From an uncultured Eubacterium sp. (lineage in GTDB: Bacteria; Bacillota; Clostridia; Oscillospirales; Acutalibacteraceae), in assembly GCA_905234495.1 (NCBI GenBank), contig CAJOHE010000004.1, forward strand, positions 38,319 to 102,318: a DNA stretch of 64,000 nucleotides. Reading direction: 5' to 3'. The notes below the pieces were generated by a model. The model worked only from the letters and a program-made list of their open reading frames with translations, was not told where the DNA came from and did no database searches. Of the stretch, positions 56,513-64,000 are shown piece after piece. Each line of letters begins with the position of its first letter. Position 1 is the stretch's first letter. A program made the position numbers and the translations under genes.

Positions 56513-56634
56513 GCCTCCCTTGTGTAAAGGGAGGGGGACCGCGTTAGCGGTGGAGGGATTGTAACAATCCCTGTAGGGAGCGATGCCTACATCACGCCCT
56601 ACAATTCCGCATTCCGAATTTCGAATTCCGCATT
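56513..56634. repeat. Composite repeat block: family A copy 4, family C copy 3, GAATTCCG tail
   Basis: Family A at 56513-56560 (GCCTCCCTTGTGTAAAGGGAGG, hairpin ACCGC-GTTA-GCGGT, GGAGGGATT). A shortened family C unit follows at 56566-56603 (TGTAGGG...CCCTACA), then ATTCCGCATTCCGAATTTCG and related tail sequence. Confidence 0.85.
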
Positions 56635-56664
56635 AAAAAAGCACTCACATTGTGAGTGCTTTTT
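56635..56664 (-). terminator. Terminator after the membrane-anchored GH27 gene
   Basis: Stem AAAAGCACTCAC/GTGAGTGCTTTT with an ATT loop; T-runs on both strands, so it is bidirectional. Confidence 0.88.
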
Positions 56665-56666
56665 CT

Positions 56667-58400
56667 TTATACCGATTTAACTCTGTAAACCTTTACGCTG
56701 TGTTTCGGAAGGGCGATGTTGAGGTTTGAGGTAACCGTTCTCTCGTCCGTCCACAGGTCGTGTATCTCAAACGAATCAACGTTTGCAAAGTTGAGATATT
56801 CGTCCTTTTTCAGCTCGTTTAGGTCAAACCTTGCGTTGCGGTTTGAGCCCTTCTTGTTGAAGAGGCAGAGCGCCACGTCGCCGTTTGAAAGCGGCCTTGC
56901 AAGGATATCGACGCCGCCTGCAGTCGAAAGCCTTTTAGCGGGCTTGCAGAGTGCGTCCTGGTCGATTGCGATGAGCTGTTTGTTCGTCAGAATCTTGAGC
57001 GTTGAGTTGTTTGTAACGGGGTTGCCGTTTCCGTCAAGAAGCTTGCGAACGTCGTTGCCGAGCATAAGCGGCGCCGCCATCATACACCAGAGCGAGAAGT
57101 GGGCGATGTTTTCGTCCTCGGTGAGCTTGCCGTTTCCTACCTCGAGCATATCGGGGTCGTTGTAGGCGCCGATTCTCGCCGCCGCATATTTCTTGATTGA
57201 ATGGTTGTAGATGAGGTTGATGCTCTTCCAGTTTGCAAAGATGTCGTGCGTCGTGCGCCACATATTGCCCGCCTTTGCGCCCCAGAGCCACGGCTTTGCG
57301 TGTCCCCATTCGCAGATTGAATAAACGATGGGCTTTTCTTCCTGTCCGGTAAACTGAGCCCATTCCTTTGTTGCCTGCTTGAGGGCTTTGCCCATACGCT
57401 GATACTCGATGAACGAGGAATCAACAAAGGTTGCCACGGGGTTTTGAAGAACGAAGGTGTTCTGACCGTCGTTGAGCTTTACCTTGAGCTGAACTCTGCC
57501 GTTATCGCTGAAGCCGACGCCCTTCGGGAAGCTTACCTCGTGAAGCTCGCCGTTAACAATTACCTGAAGATACTGCGGCTTGAGCGAGAGGTCCTTCGCG
57601 TAAACAATGGTGAGAACGTACTCGCCGCCGGTGGGAACCGTTGCCTTGAGCGTTGCGGTGCCTGAGCCGTGGCTGATAAAGCCGATAGCCTGTCCCGTCG
57701 GCAAATCCTTCATCTGAATCGTCTTCGCCCTGCCCGTGTACTCGGCTCTGTCGGGGGTGAGCTTGATGAAATCGTTCACGCCCTCTTTGTTGAGCTCGAG
57801 CATCTCAATCGGCGGACAGCTTGTGCTGAGCGAATGATGGTGGCAGAAATCGTATTTGAGGAATTCGCAGCCCCACGAAGCGAAGGTTCTCGCGTCAAGA
57901 AGCTCGTTGCCGAGCGACGCGGGCATATCCTCGCAGGTGAGAGTGCCGTTTGAGGAATAAAGACCTACCTTTAAGCCCTTGGCGTTTATGCGCTTGATGA
58001 GGGTGGGGATGCCGTCGCTGAACGTGCGAAGGTCGCCCTGAAGCTTGCCGTCGGCGTCGCGCATTGAGCTCTGCCAGCAGTCGTCAAGATTGACGTACTG
58101 ATAGCCCGCGTCGGCAAGACCGCTGCTTACAAGCGCGTCCGCGATGCCCTCGATGAGTTCCTGGTCGATATGATTTCGGAAAGTGTTCCAGCTCGACCAG
58201 CCCATGGGCGGTGTGAGCGCCATACCCTCGTCGTAGTCGGGAAGCTCGTCCACGTTAATCGTAAGAGTTCTCGCCCTGAAAACGCGCTTCATAGCACAGA
58301 GGGGGCAGTGTCCGTTTGTTTTGAGCACCATAAACCACGCAACGAATGCGACGATGAGCAAACAAACTATCGTAAGAAGCACAATCAAAAACTTAATCAT
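56667..58400 (-). CDS. Membrane-anchored GH27 alpha-galactosidase-like protein with inserted beta domain
   Basis: 577 residues: an N-terminal transmembrane anchor (about 3-26) and a CxxC (32-35). The GH27 barrel starts at PPMGWSSWNTF (64-74), with nucleophile Asp184 in FLKYDF and probable acid/base Asp386 in RTTHDI. Between them, about 216-330, a beta-rich insertion (GSGTATLKATVPTGGEYVLT...) looks like a CBM6/35-type module and interrupts the barrel. A C-terminal beta domain ends the protein. It should act outside the cell on galactosides. It overlaps the nucleotidyltransferase-like gene by four bases. Confidence 0.88.
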   Translation of the reverse strand: MIKFLIVLLTIVCLLIVAFVAWFMVLKTNGHCPLCAMKRVFRARTLTINVDELPDYDEGMALTPPMGWSSWNTFRNHIDQELIEGIADALVSSGLADAGYQYVNLDDCWQSSMRDADGKLQGDLRTFSDGIPTLIKRINAKGLKVGLYSSNGTLTCEDMPASLGNELLDARTFASWGCEFLKYDFCHHHSLSTSCPPIEMLELNKEGVNDFIKLTPDRAEYTGRAKTIQMKDLPTGQAIGFISHGSGTATLKATVPTGGEYVLTIVYAKDLSLKPQYLQVIVNGELHEVSFPKGVGFSDNGRVQLKVKLNDGQNTFVLQNPVATFVDSSFIEYQRMGKALKQATKEWAQFTGQEEKPIVYSICEWGHAKPWLWGAKAGNMWRTTHDIFANWKSINLIYNHSIKKYAAARIGAYNDPDMLEVGNGKLTEDENIAHFSLWCMMAAPLMLGNDVRKLLDGNGNPVTNNSTLKILTNKQLIAIDQDALCKPAKRLSTAGGVDILARPLSNGDVALCLFNKKGSNRNARFDLNELKKDEYLNFANVDSFEIHDLWTDERTVTSNLNIALPKHSVKVYRVKSV

Positions 58401-59557
58401 CTTATTCCTATCTCCTCAAAAAATTCGAGCTGGTTTTCAGCCTCGGTCACTGTTTCCTTATTTCCTATTGACTGCACGGCTTTTTTGGTGAAACCGCGCC
58501 TGTTTTTAAACGTGTATGCAAAGCGGTAAGCCCACGCTGCGGGGGTGAGCCACGGCCTGCCGTCGAGAAAGCCGATGTATTTGAGCTTTCTCATTTTTTC
58601 GTACGGCGGGAAGGCGAGGTGAAGCTTTACCGAAAAAGCGCTTCCGCTCTTGCCCTCTTCAAGCTCGCGACGGGTGAGAACCGCGCTCTTGTTGCCGAGA
58701 AGGCTTCCGAACGCGCCGCCCGACGCGATGAAATCCTCAACTCTCTGCGTGTCGTGTTCAAACGCCGTGCCGACGCCAAACCACTTTTTGCAGACGGTAA
58801 AAATTATCTCGCCGAATTTGCGAAGCTCAATCTTGTCAAGAAGTGCAAAGACCTTTTCAAGGTCGATGCCGCAGCTTTTCTGAATCACCGCAAGGTCGAG
58901 CACAAGCTTTATGCCCGCGCCGTAGTATCTGAAATGGTGCGCCGTGTGGGCGATGAGATACGCCGTGTGATAATCGGGCTCGAGCTGCCCCTTGCAGCCG
59001 TCAAACGCCGCGTTTTCAAAGGCGTTGGCAAATGCGTTTTCGCCGAAGTCGTCGATTATCCTGTTGTGAACCTCAAGCAGTATGCCGTCCCTGCGCCAGT
59101 CGTGAACGCTGCCGTTGTCGGCAGTACACTTAAAGCCCATAGCTTTGAGCGCATTTCCCGCAGTCTCAACGCTTTCGGGGCTTATGAGCAAATCAATGTC
59201 GCCCATAGCTCTGCTCTCTTTCACGGGGTAGAGCTCACGCAGAACCGCGCCCTTGAAAAGAACGTATTTCACGCCTGCACCGCTCATCGCCTCATCGAGG
59301 TCGGCGAGGGCTTTGCTCTGCTGTTCCGCCGTGTAGACGTATTCAAAAAACGCGTCCTTCACCGCCGAGAGAAATTCCTCGGGCATATCCTCTGCCGCCT
59401 CGCTTTTATTGAGCACGCAGTGAAGCACGGCGAGTAAATTGTGATGCCTTGCAAGCCTGAACAGCGCGGGGAAGTCGATTTCCTCAGCCGCCTTCGGCGC
59501 CGTGCCGTTTACATAGGACGAGCAAAGCGAGATTAAATATTCTTCTTCCCTGTTCAT
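58397..59557 (-). CDS. Nucleotidyltransferase-fold protein (NTP_transf_5 type)
   Basis: 386 residues. The motif KYVLFKGAVLRELYPVKESRAMGDIDLLI (about 97-125) carries the GxDxD-like metal site of the family (MGDIDLL). The remainder is helical and basic. Such proteins occur in glycan or surface-polymer clusters; the reaction is unproven. It sits in an operon with the small exporter (one-base overlap) and the membrane GH27 (four-base overlap), which hints at an envelope role. Confidence 0.82.
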   Translation of the reverse strand: MNREEEYLISLCSSYVNGTAPKAAEEIDFPALFRLARHHNLLAVLHCVLNKSEAAEDMPEEFLSAVKDAFFEYVYTAEQQSKALADLDEAMSGAGVKYVLFKGAVLRELYPVKESRAMGDIDLLISPESVETAGNALKAMGFKCTADNGSVHDWRRDGILLEVHNRIIDDFGENAFANAFENAAFDGCKGQLEPDYHTAYLIAHTAHHFRYYGAGIKLVLDLAVIQKSCGIDLEKVFALLDKIELRKFGEIIFTVCKKWFGVGTAFEHDTQRVEDFIASGGAFGSLLGNKSAVLTRRELEEGKSGSAFSVKLHLAFPPYEKMRKLKYIGFLDGRPWLTPAAWAYRFAYTFKNRRGFTKKAVQSIGNKETVTEAENQLEFFEEIGIR

Positions 59558-60060
59558 CAGAGCACCGCTACCTTAAATACCGTACTGAGAATTGTGATAA
59601 TGAGCCCTGCGATGAATACGCCGATGGCAATTACGCCGAAGCTCTTTTTCCTGTCGAGGTGCAGAAGGGACGCGAGAAGCGCGCCGGTCCATCCGCCGGT
59701 TCCGGGCAGGGGAATTGCAACGAAGAAAAGCAGTCCCCATATGCCGTACTTATCGATTTTATCCTTCTTTTTGAGCGTGTGTTCCTCAAGCCAGTAGACG
59801 AATTTGTTTATTCCGGGAACCTTTTTGAGAATCTCAAAAATCCAGTTGATGAGAAGCAGAATGAACGGTATGGGCAGAATGTTGCCGATATAGCTTATGA
59901 TAAAGCCCGGAACAACTTTCATTTCAAGAAGCGTTATCGCCGTAAACATACCGAGTCTGCACTCTAAAATCGGACAGAGTGAAATTATAAATACAACAAG
60001 CCAGTCGGGAATGCCGTGAGCTGACAGAAATTCCTGCAGGCTTTTGACTAATTCGTGCAT
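59557..60060 (-). CDS. Small multi-drug export family protein
   Basis: A 167-residue protein with four to five hydrophobic segments and the family signature FVAIPLPGTGGWTGALLASLL (about 113-133). It belongs to the COG2426/Sm_multidrug_ex family, whose transport role is weakly supported. AAGGAG precedes the ATG. It lies 12 bases after the NUDIX gene and shares one base with the next gene. Confidence 0.85.
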   Translation of the reverse strand: MHELVKSLQEFLSAHGIPDWLVVFIISLCPILECRLGMFTAITLLEMKVVPGFIISYIGNILPIPFILLLINWIFEILKKVPGINKFVYWLEEHTLKKKDKIDKYGIWGLLFFVAIPLPGTGGWTGALLASLLHLDRKKSFGVIAIGVFIAGLIITILSTVFKVAVL

Positions 60061-60072
60061 AAAGTCTCCTTG

Positions 60073-60900
60073 TTATACCGTGTGAATCTCGATTCCTTCA
60101 GCCTCGTTGCTTCTGTAAAACCTGTCGGACAGAGCTTCCTCGTCGGGTAACTCGTCCTCGATGAAGCCCATCTTAATCAGAAACTTTTCAGCCTCGATAA
60201 GGATTTTCACGTCGTTGTCAAATTTCAGGCGGGCTGCCGCCTGCTCGAAGGGAAGCCAGTCGTATGCCGCAATCTCGGCTTCCTGAATAACCGTGTTGTC
60301 GTCGTCGGTAGTGCCGACAAAGAGCGACACCTTCTTGTGAATTCTGTCGCGGATGCTGTAGGTTGAAATGCCCTCAAAGCCGAGGTGAATATCAACGTGT
60401 ACACCCGTTTCCTCAAGCACTTCGCGCCTTGCCGCGTCGTACTTCGTTTCGCCCTTTTCAATGTGTCCCTTGGGGAAGCCCCAGTTTGCGTTTTTGTTTT
60501 TGACAAGAAGGAATTTAATCTCGCCGTCATGCCTGCGATACACTATCGCGCCGGCGCTTGTCTCATACACGCATCTTGTGATTTTGTAGCCGCGAAGCTC
60601 ATCCTCAAAGTTGAGGGCGCTTTCAATTTCGGTATTTATGTAACGTTCACCGTCTTTTGCGACAATCCAGATTTTGCCGAAATCCCTGCGCCTGCCTTCC
60701 TCTGCGGGCTCTGAAAGGGCGATGACTCTGCCTTCAAATTCGTGCTCTTTGTCCATAGCGTCCGAGCCGATGTAAAAGGCGAGTTCTTTCTGCTCGGTAT
60801 CAAGTATTTCGCCGAAGGGAAGATTGCAAAGGAAGCCCCTGCTTCTGTCAAATCTTCCGGCGGGTGTTATAACCCTTGCGCTAACCGCTTTGCCAAGCAT
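60073..60900 (-). CDS. NUDIX hydrolase with extra N-terminal domain
   Basis: 275 residues. The N-terminal 110 residues (ARVITPAGRFDRSRGFLCNLPFGEI...) resemble the inorganic-pyrophosphatase-like domain found fused to NUDIX in some Clostridia; this is inference. The NUDIX domain follows with a complete box, GHIEKGETKYDAARREVLEETGV (about 144-166), matching Gx5Ex7REUxEExGU. Ap4A or similar nucleotides are likely substrates. The gene has its own promoter at 60937-60965 and opens the operon exporter-nucleotidyltransferase-GH27. Confidence 0.88.
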   Translation of the reverse strand: MLGKAVSARVITPAGRFDRSRGFLCNLPFGEILDTEQKELAFYIGSDAMDKEHEFEGRVIALSEPAEEGRRRDFGKIWIVAKDGERYINTEIESALNFEDELRGYKITRCVYETSAGAIVYRRHDGEIKFLLVKNKNANWGFPKGHIEKGETKYDAARREVLEETGVHVDIHLGFEGISTYSIRDRIHKKVSLFVGTTDDDNTVIQEAEIAAYDWLPFEQAAARLKFDNDVKILIEAEKFLIKMGFIEDELPDEEALSDRFYRSNEAEGIEIHTV

Positions 60901-60936
60901 AAAATCACCACCAAATAAAAAGATATATACACAACT

Positions 60937-60965
60937 ATTATATAGAAAAATATAGTATATTACAA
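60937..60965 (-). promoter_or_regulatory. Promoter of the NUDIX operon
   Basis: On the minus strand: -35 TTGTAA, 17-nt spacer, -10 TATAAT. Confidence 0.7.
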
Positions 60966-60998
60966 GTTAACATTTTATGAACAAATACGCAAAAAAAA

Positions 60999-61021
60999 GA
61001 ACCGACTCAGCGAGTCGGTTC
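60999..61021 (-). terminator. Terminator after the multi-pass membrane protein
   Basis: A ten-base-pair stem GAACCGACTC/GAGTCGGTTC with an AGC loop; on the minus strand eight T follow. Confidence 0.9.
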
Positions 61022-61038
61022 TCATTATACAGGTTTGT

Positions 61039-62124
61039 TTATGCAGATTTCTTTGCGCCCTCTGCAGCTCTTTCGAGCGCGAGCTTGTAGTCCTTGGTGT
61101 CAACGAAGATTTCGTTGGTGTAAGGATTCTTCTTCTGCTCCTTAGCCCTCTTGATGATGTGGGTGATTACAAGGATGTTGACTGCGATTGCAAGGATTGC
61201 AACAACGCCCTGTGCGGTCGGGTTAGCGTCCGCAGCCGTAAGAACGAGATTCGGGTCCATTCTGCCGTCAGCACCCGTTGCGAAGAGCTCGGGATTTGCG
61301 TAAACTGTCGGAAGAGTTGTGAATCTTGAATGGTTCTGGAAGCTCGGGAATACCTGAGCAAACATACACCAGAGTGCAAGAGTGTTTGCACGGTTCTGAA
61401 TCCAGCCGCCCTTGTTCCAGAATGCGTTTGCAAACGTGGGTGCAAGAAGAAGCGCAACGCCGCAGTACCATGTGTGAAGAGGAAGATTGAGGTATGTGTA
61501 CTCAAAGTTCCATACATCGTAAGCGATGATGAATTCCCATGTCATATCCGGCCAGAGCATATCCTGCTGCTTATGCTTTGAGGAATAGATGCCGAACCAG
61601 CCTGTCATACAGAAGATGTTGATGATACCTGCAACGCCGTTGAGGATGTTCCACCAGCCGCCGTAAAGCCATACGCCCTCTGATGAATACCACCAGCCGC
61701 CTGCCATACCGCCTGCAGAGATACCCTTTACAGCCGATTCAAAGTCGGAAGCAACTGCAATAAGGATATTGATTGCAACGATGATGAAGGGATAGCATTT
61801 GAACCAACGGCTCTTGCCGAGGCTGCCCCACTGATACTTGAGAATCATAAAGCCGACGCAGCCGATTGTTGCAGCATAGAGCTTTGCATAATGGAACCAG
61901 CCGTTCATCTGAACGATGGTAGGATTATCCGCGGCAAACGTCTTTGCGCCTATGTTGATTACTACAAAGTAAGCTGTGAGCGCCAACGGGATTACAACAA
62001 AGCAGAATATACCGCCTGCTTTAGTACGGCGTGCTATTTCATTAGCAACAACGAGTCCGACGAATACCATACACCAGCCGAGAAGCTGCCACATAGAGGT
62101 ATCGCCATAGATGTGGAATAACAT
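61039..62124 (-). CDS. Multi-pass membrane protein, DUF5692-like
   Basis: 361 residues with eight to nine transmembrane helices and an unusual wealth of Trp and Gly (GWWYSSEGVWLYGGWWNILNG). A conserved-looking segment WPDMTWEFIIAYDVWNFEYTYLNLPLHTWYCG holds Asp, Glu and His residues inside the membrane region. I believe it belongs to the uncharacterised DUF5692 family but cannot confirm this. A GGAGG site precedes the ATG, and hypA ends 62 nt upstream, so co-transcription with hypA and the flavoprotein is possible. Function unknown. Confidence 0.75.
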   Translation of the reverse strand: MLFHIYGDTSMWQLLGWCMVFVGLVVANEIARRTKAGGIFCFVVIPLALTAYFVVINIGAKTFAADNPTIVQMNGWFHYAKLYAATIGCVGFMILKYQWGSLGKSRWFKCYPFIIVAINILIAVASDFESAVKGISAGGMAGGWWYSSEGVWLYGGWWNILNGVAGIINIFCMTGWFGIYSSKHKQQDMLWPDMTWEFIIAYDVWNFEYTYLNLPLHTWYCGVALLLAPTFANAFWNKGGWIQNRANTLALWCMFAQVFPSFQNHSRFTTLPTVYANPELFATGADGRMDPNLVLTAADANPTAQGVVAILAIAVNILVITHIIKRAKEQKKNPYTNEIFVDTKDYKLALERAAEGAKKSA

Positions 62125-62186
62125 ATCTGTTTTCCTCCCAAAATAAATATTTTTTAGGTTCTTGAAAGAGCCTTAGAATAACAAAT

Positions 62187-62531
62187 TTACATGGCTTCGA
62201 TTTCTTTAATCTGAACGCCGTTCCCCTCGAGAAGGTAGGTGCTGTCCGAGCCGCAGTGGGGGCAGATTTTGGCGTATTTCACCGTTTCATAGGTTTTGCC
62301 GCACGCCTCGCAGTAGGTCACCGCCTCTATGGTTTCGATTATAAGCTTCGAGCCGTCCATAAGAGGGGAACGTCTGCACGCCCATTTCCAGCAGTCCTGA
62401 AGGTATTCGGGGATAACCGCCGAAACCTCGCCGACCTCAAGGGTTACGCTTGCAACCTCTGTGAGGTTCTGCTCTTTTGCAACGTCCTCAACGGTTTCGA
62501 TTATGTGAAAAACTATACCCAGCTCGTGCAT
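62187..62531 (-). CDS. hypA: Hydrogenase nickel incorporation protein HypA
   Basis: A 114-residue protein with the N-terminal nickel ligand motif MHEL (His2, Glu3) and the zinc site Cys74-x2-Cys77 and Cys90-x2-Cys93 (CEAC...CPHC). It delivers Ni2+ with HypB to NiFe hydrogenase or urease precursors. It lies three bases after the stop of an NADPH-type flavoprotein and far from hypB (41559). No structural nickel enzyme is in the window. Confidence 0.94.
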   Translation of the reverse strand: MHELGIVFHIIETVEDVAKEQNLTEVASVTLEVGEVSAVIPEYLQDCWKWACRRSPLMDGSKLIIETIEAVTYCEACGKTYETVKYAKICPHCGSDSTYLLEGNGVQIKEIEAM

Positions 62532-62534
62532 AGC

Positions 62535-64000
62535 TTAGCCTTTCTTTGAAGCCTTTTTTGCCTTTTTAATTGCGAATTCCCTCTTGATTGTGTAGGGAAG
62601 GATTGCCTTGAGCTTATCCTCGGCACGGTACATCGTTGAACATTCGGGGCGCTCTCTGCTGATGCTGATAGCGTCGAATTCGCATTTTGTAGTGCAGATG
62701 CCGCAGCCGATGCAGCGGTTCTTGTCAACTATCGTAGCGCCGCAGCCGAGGCACCTTGCCGTCTCGGTCTTAACCTGCTCTTCGGTGAGAAGCTTGCAGT
62801 CGTCCTTAAAGCCCTTCGGGTCAACTGTCCTGGTTGCCGCGGGAATCTGACGGTGAGCCGTGTCGTAGCCCTCAACCTTTATGTCGTCCTTGTCAAGCTC
62901 AACGTAGTATCTCGGGTTACGTCCGATTGTAAGGGTTGAGTTGGGCTGAACAAAGCGGTGGATTGAGATTGCGCCTTCCTTGCCCATAGCGATTGCGTCG
63001 ATTGCAAAGCGGGGACCCGTGAATGCGTCGCCGCCGACAAAGATGTCGGGCTCTGCGGTCTGGAAGGTGAAGGTGTCAGCCTGAGCGGTCATATTGCGGT
63101 TGAGCTCAACGGCGCTTCCCTCAAGAAGTCCGCCCCACTCGATTGCCTGACCGATTGAAAGGATAACGTTTTCGCACTCAACGGTCTTCGTTTCGTTTTC
63201 GTCGTACTTGGGCGAGAAGCGGTGCTCTTCGTCAAATACGGATACGCATTTCTTGAATACGATTGCCTTGACTCTGCCGTTTTCGTCCTTGAGGATTTCC
63301 TTCGGTCCCCAGCCGCAGTTTACGGTTGCGCCGTCCTCAAGCGCCTCTTCAACCTCGTCGTCGGAAGCGGGCATTTCCTCGCGGCTTTCAAGACAGAACA
63401 TCGAAACGTTTTCAGCGCCGCAGTGTACGCTCACTCTCGCAGCGTCGATTGCAACGTTACCGCCGCCGACTACGACAACGTTCTTACCGATGTCGTAAGC
63501 CTCTTTCTCGGCAGCCTCGTGAAGGAATTCAACCGCGGTAATTACGCCGTCGGCGTCCTCGCCTTCAACGCCTGCCTTGCGGCCGCCCTGAGCGCCGATT
63601 GCCATATAAAACGCCTTGTAGCCCTCGTTGCGAAGGTCGTCGAGAGTCTTGTCTTTTCCTATTTCGATACCGCACTTAATTTCAACGCCCATCTCTCTGA
63701 TGATGTCGATTTCAGCGTCGATAACCTCTTTTTCAAGCTTGTAGTTGGGGATACCGTAGCGAAGCATTCCGCCGGGCTCTGCGTTCTTCTCGAATACGGT
63801 TACGTTGAGGTAGCCCTTTTCGGCAAGATAGAACGCGCACGAAAGTCCCGCGGGACCTGCGCCGATGATTGCAACCTTCTCGGTGAAGCCCTTTTCTCGG
63901 TCGAATACTCCGTCAACCGTAATCTTCGGAATAACCTTCTTCGGGATTACTCTCGTCGCATTGTCCATATCGCGGTGAGCGAGGAACTTCTTTACGTCGT
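62535..64000 (-). CDS. NAD(P)H-binding iron-sulfur flavoprotein (GltD-like), cut by window end
   Basis: The open frame continues past an ATG at 63968 to the right edge (residues DVKKFLAHRDMDN precede or span it), and related proteins have an N-terminal cluster domain before this point, so the 5' end is missing. Visible: FAD motif AIIGAGPAGLSCAFYLAEKG, GGMLRYGIPNYKLEKEV, NAD(P) motif VVVVGGGNVAIDAARVSVHC, GGDAFTGPRFAIDAIAMG, and a C-terminal 4Fe-4S motif CIGCGICTTKC. It is a GltD/NfnB-type electron-transfer protein, perhaps part of a hydrogenase or other complex encoded to the right. hypA follows after three bases. Confidence 0.9.
   Translation of the reverse strand, partial: DVKKFLAHRDMDNATRVIPKKVIPKITVDGVFDREKGFTEKVAIIGAGPAGLSCAFYLAEKGYLNVTVFEKNAEPGGMLRYGIPNYKLEKEVIDAEIDIIREMGVEIKCGIEIGKDKTLDDLRNEGYKAFYMAIGAQGGRKAGVEGEDADGVITAVEFLHEAAEKEAYDIGKNVVVVGGGNVAIDAARVSVHCGAENVSMFCLESREEMPASDDEVEEALEDGATVNCGWGPKEILKDENGRVKAIVFKKCVSVFDEEHRFSPKYDENETKTVECENVILSIGQAIEWGGLLEGSAVELNRNMTAQADTFTFQTAEPDIFVGGDAFTGPRFAIDAIAMGKEGAISIHRFVQPNSTLTIGRNPRYYVELDKDDIKVEGYDTAHRQIPAATRTVDPKGFKDDCKLLTEEQVKTETARCLGCGATIVDKNRCIGCGICTTKCEFDAISISRERPECSTMYRAEDKLKAILPYTIKREFAIKKAKKASKKG

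Overview
The window looks like a chromosome segment of an anaerobic Firmicute of class Clostridia, most likely an Oscillospiraceae/Ruminococcaceae-type gut or rumen bacterium. The signs are a G+C content near 50%, AGGAGG-type ribosome binding sites, sigma-A promoters, the conserved order rpmH-rnpA-yidD-yidC-jag-mnmE-mnmG-rsmG-noc-parA-parB, a class B sortase with an SPKTG substrate, a split transketolase, ferredoxin/NAD(P)H redox modules and several glycoside hydrolases. The species cannot be named from sequence alone.

Layout. At 0.2-12.7 kb a long minus-strand block holds the origin-proximal cluster: serS and a DUF218 gene, then parB, parA, noc, rsmG, mnmG, mnmE, jag, yidC, yidD, rnpA and rpmH. 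parS sites lie in the parA-noc gap. dnaA is not beside rpmH; mtnN is divergent there instead. At 13-20 kb come an XRE regulator, a histidine phosphatase, an envelope operon (class B sortase, LCP ligase with a histidine-rich tail, split transketolase) and an SPKTG surface protein. At 20-29 kb come an AgrC/LytTR two-component system, a heterodimeric ABC exporter under a MarR repressor, and rsmA with a MATE exporter. At 28.8-37 kb come a GH27 glycosidase, a degenerate PHP protein, maf, a U32 rRNA-hydroxylase-type protein, zapA, an NSS transporter and a transglutaminase. At 37.1-42.2 kb is an operon resembling the Stn-type bifurcating transhydrogenase followed by hypB; hypA and a second NADPH flavoprotein, cut by the window end, lie at 62.2-64 kb. 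At 42.5-50.5 kb are a K+ channel, a zinc-ribbon protein, a PrsW protease, YlmH, a Na/phosphate transporter and a canonical PHP phosphoesterase. At 50.6-62.1 kb are a PI-PLC-like/GH3 operon, a PadR plus membrane-protein pair, a NUDIX-exporter-nucleotidyltransferase-GH27 operon and a multi-pass membrane protein.

The least ordinary layer is non-coding. Several families of dispersed intergenic repeats share fixed end modules and variable hairpins whose stems differ between copies but still pair. One pair of inverted copies brackets a DUF559 (Vsr-like) endonuclease gene that carries a one-base homopolymer frameshift. Other blocks are an array of GCGATAT-plus-hairpin units, a 121-nt near-palindrome, and a GAATTCGG-type tail that supplies stop codons to neighbouring genes.

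No rRNA or tRNA gene, CRISPR array, transposase or prophage gene was seen.
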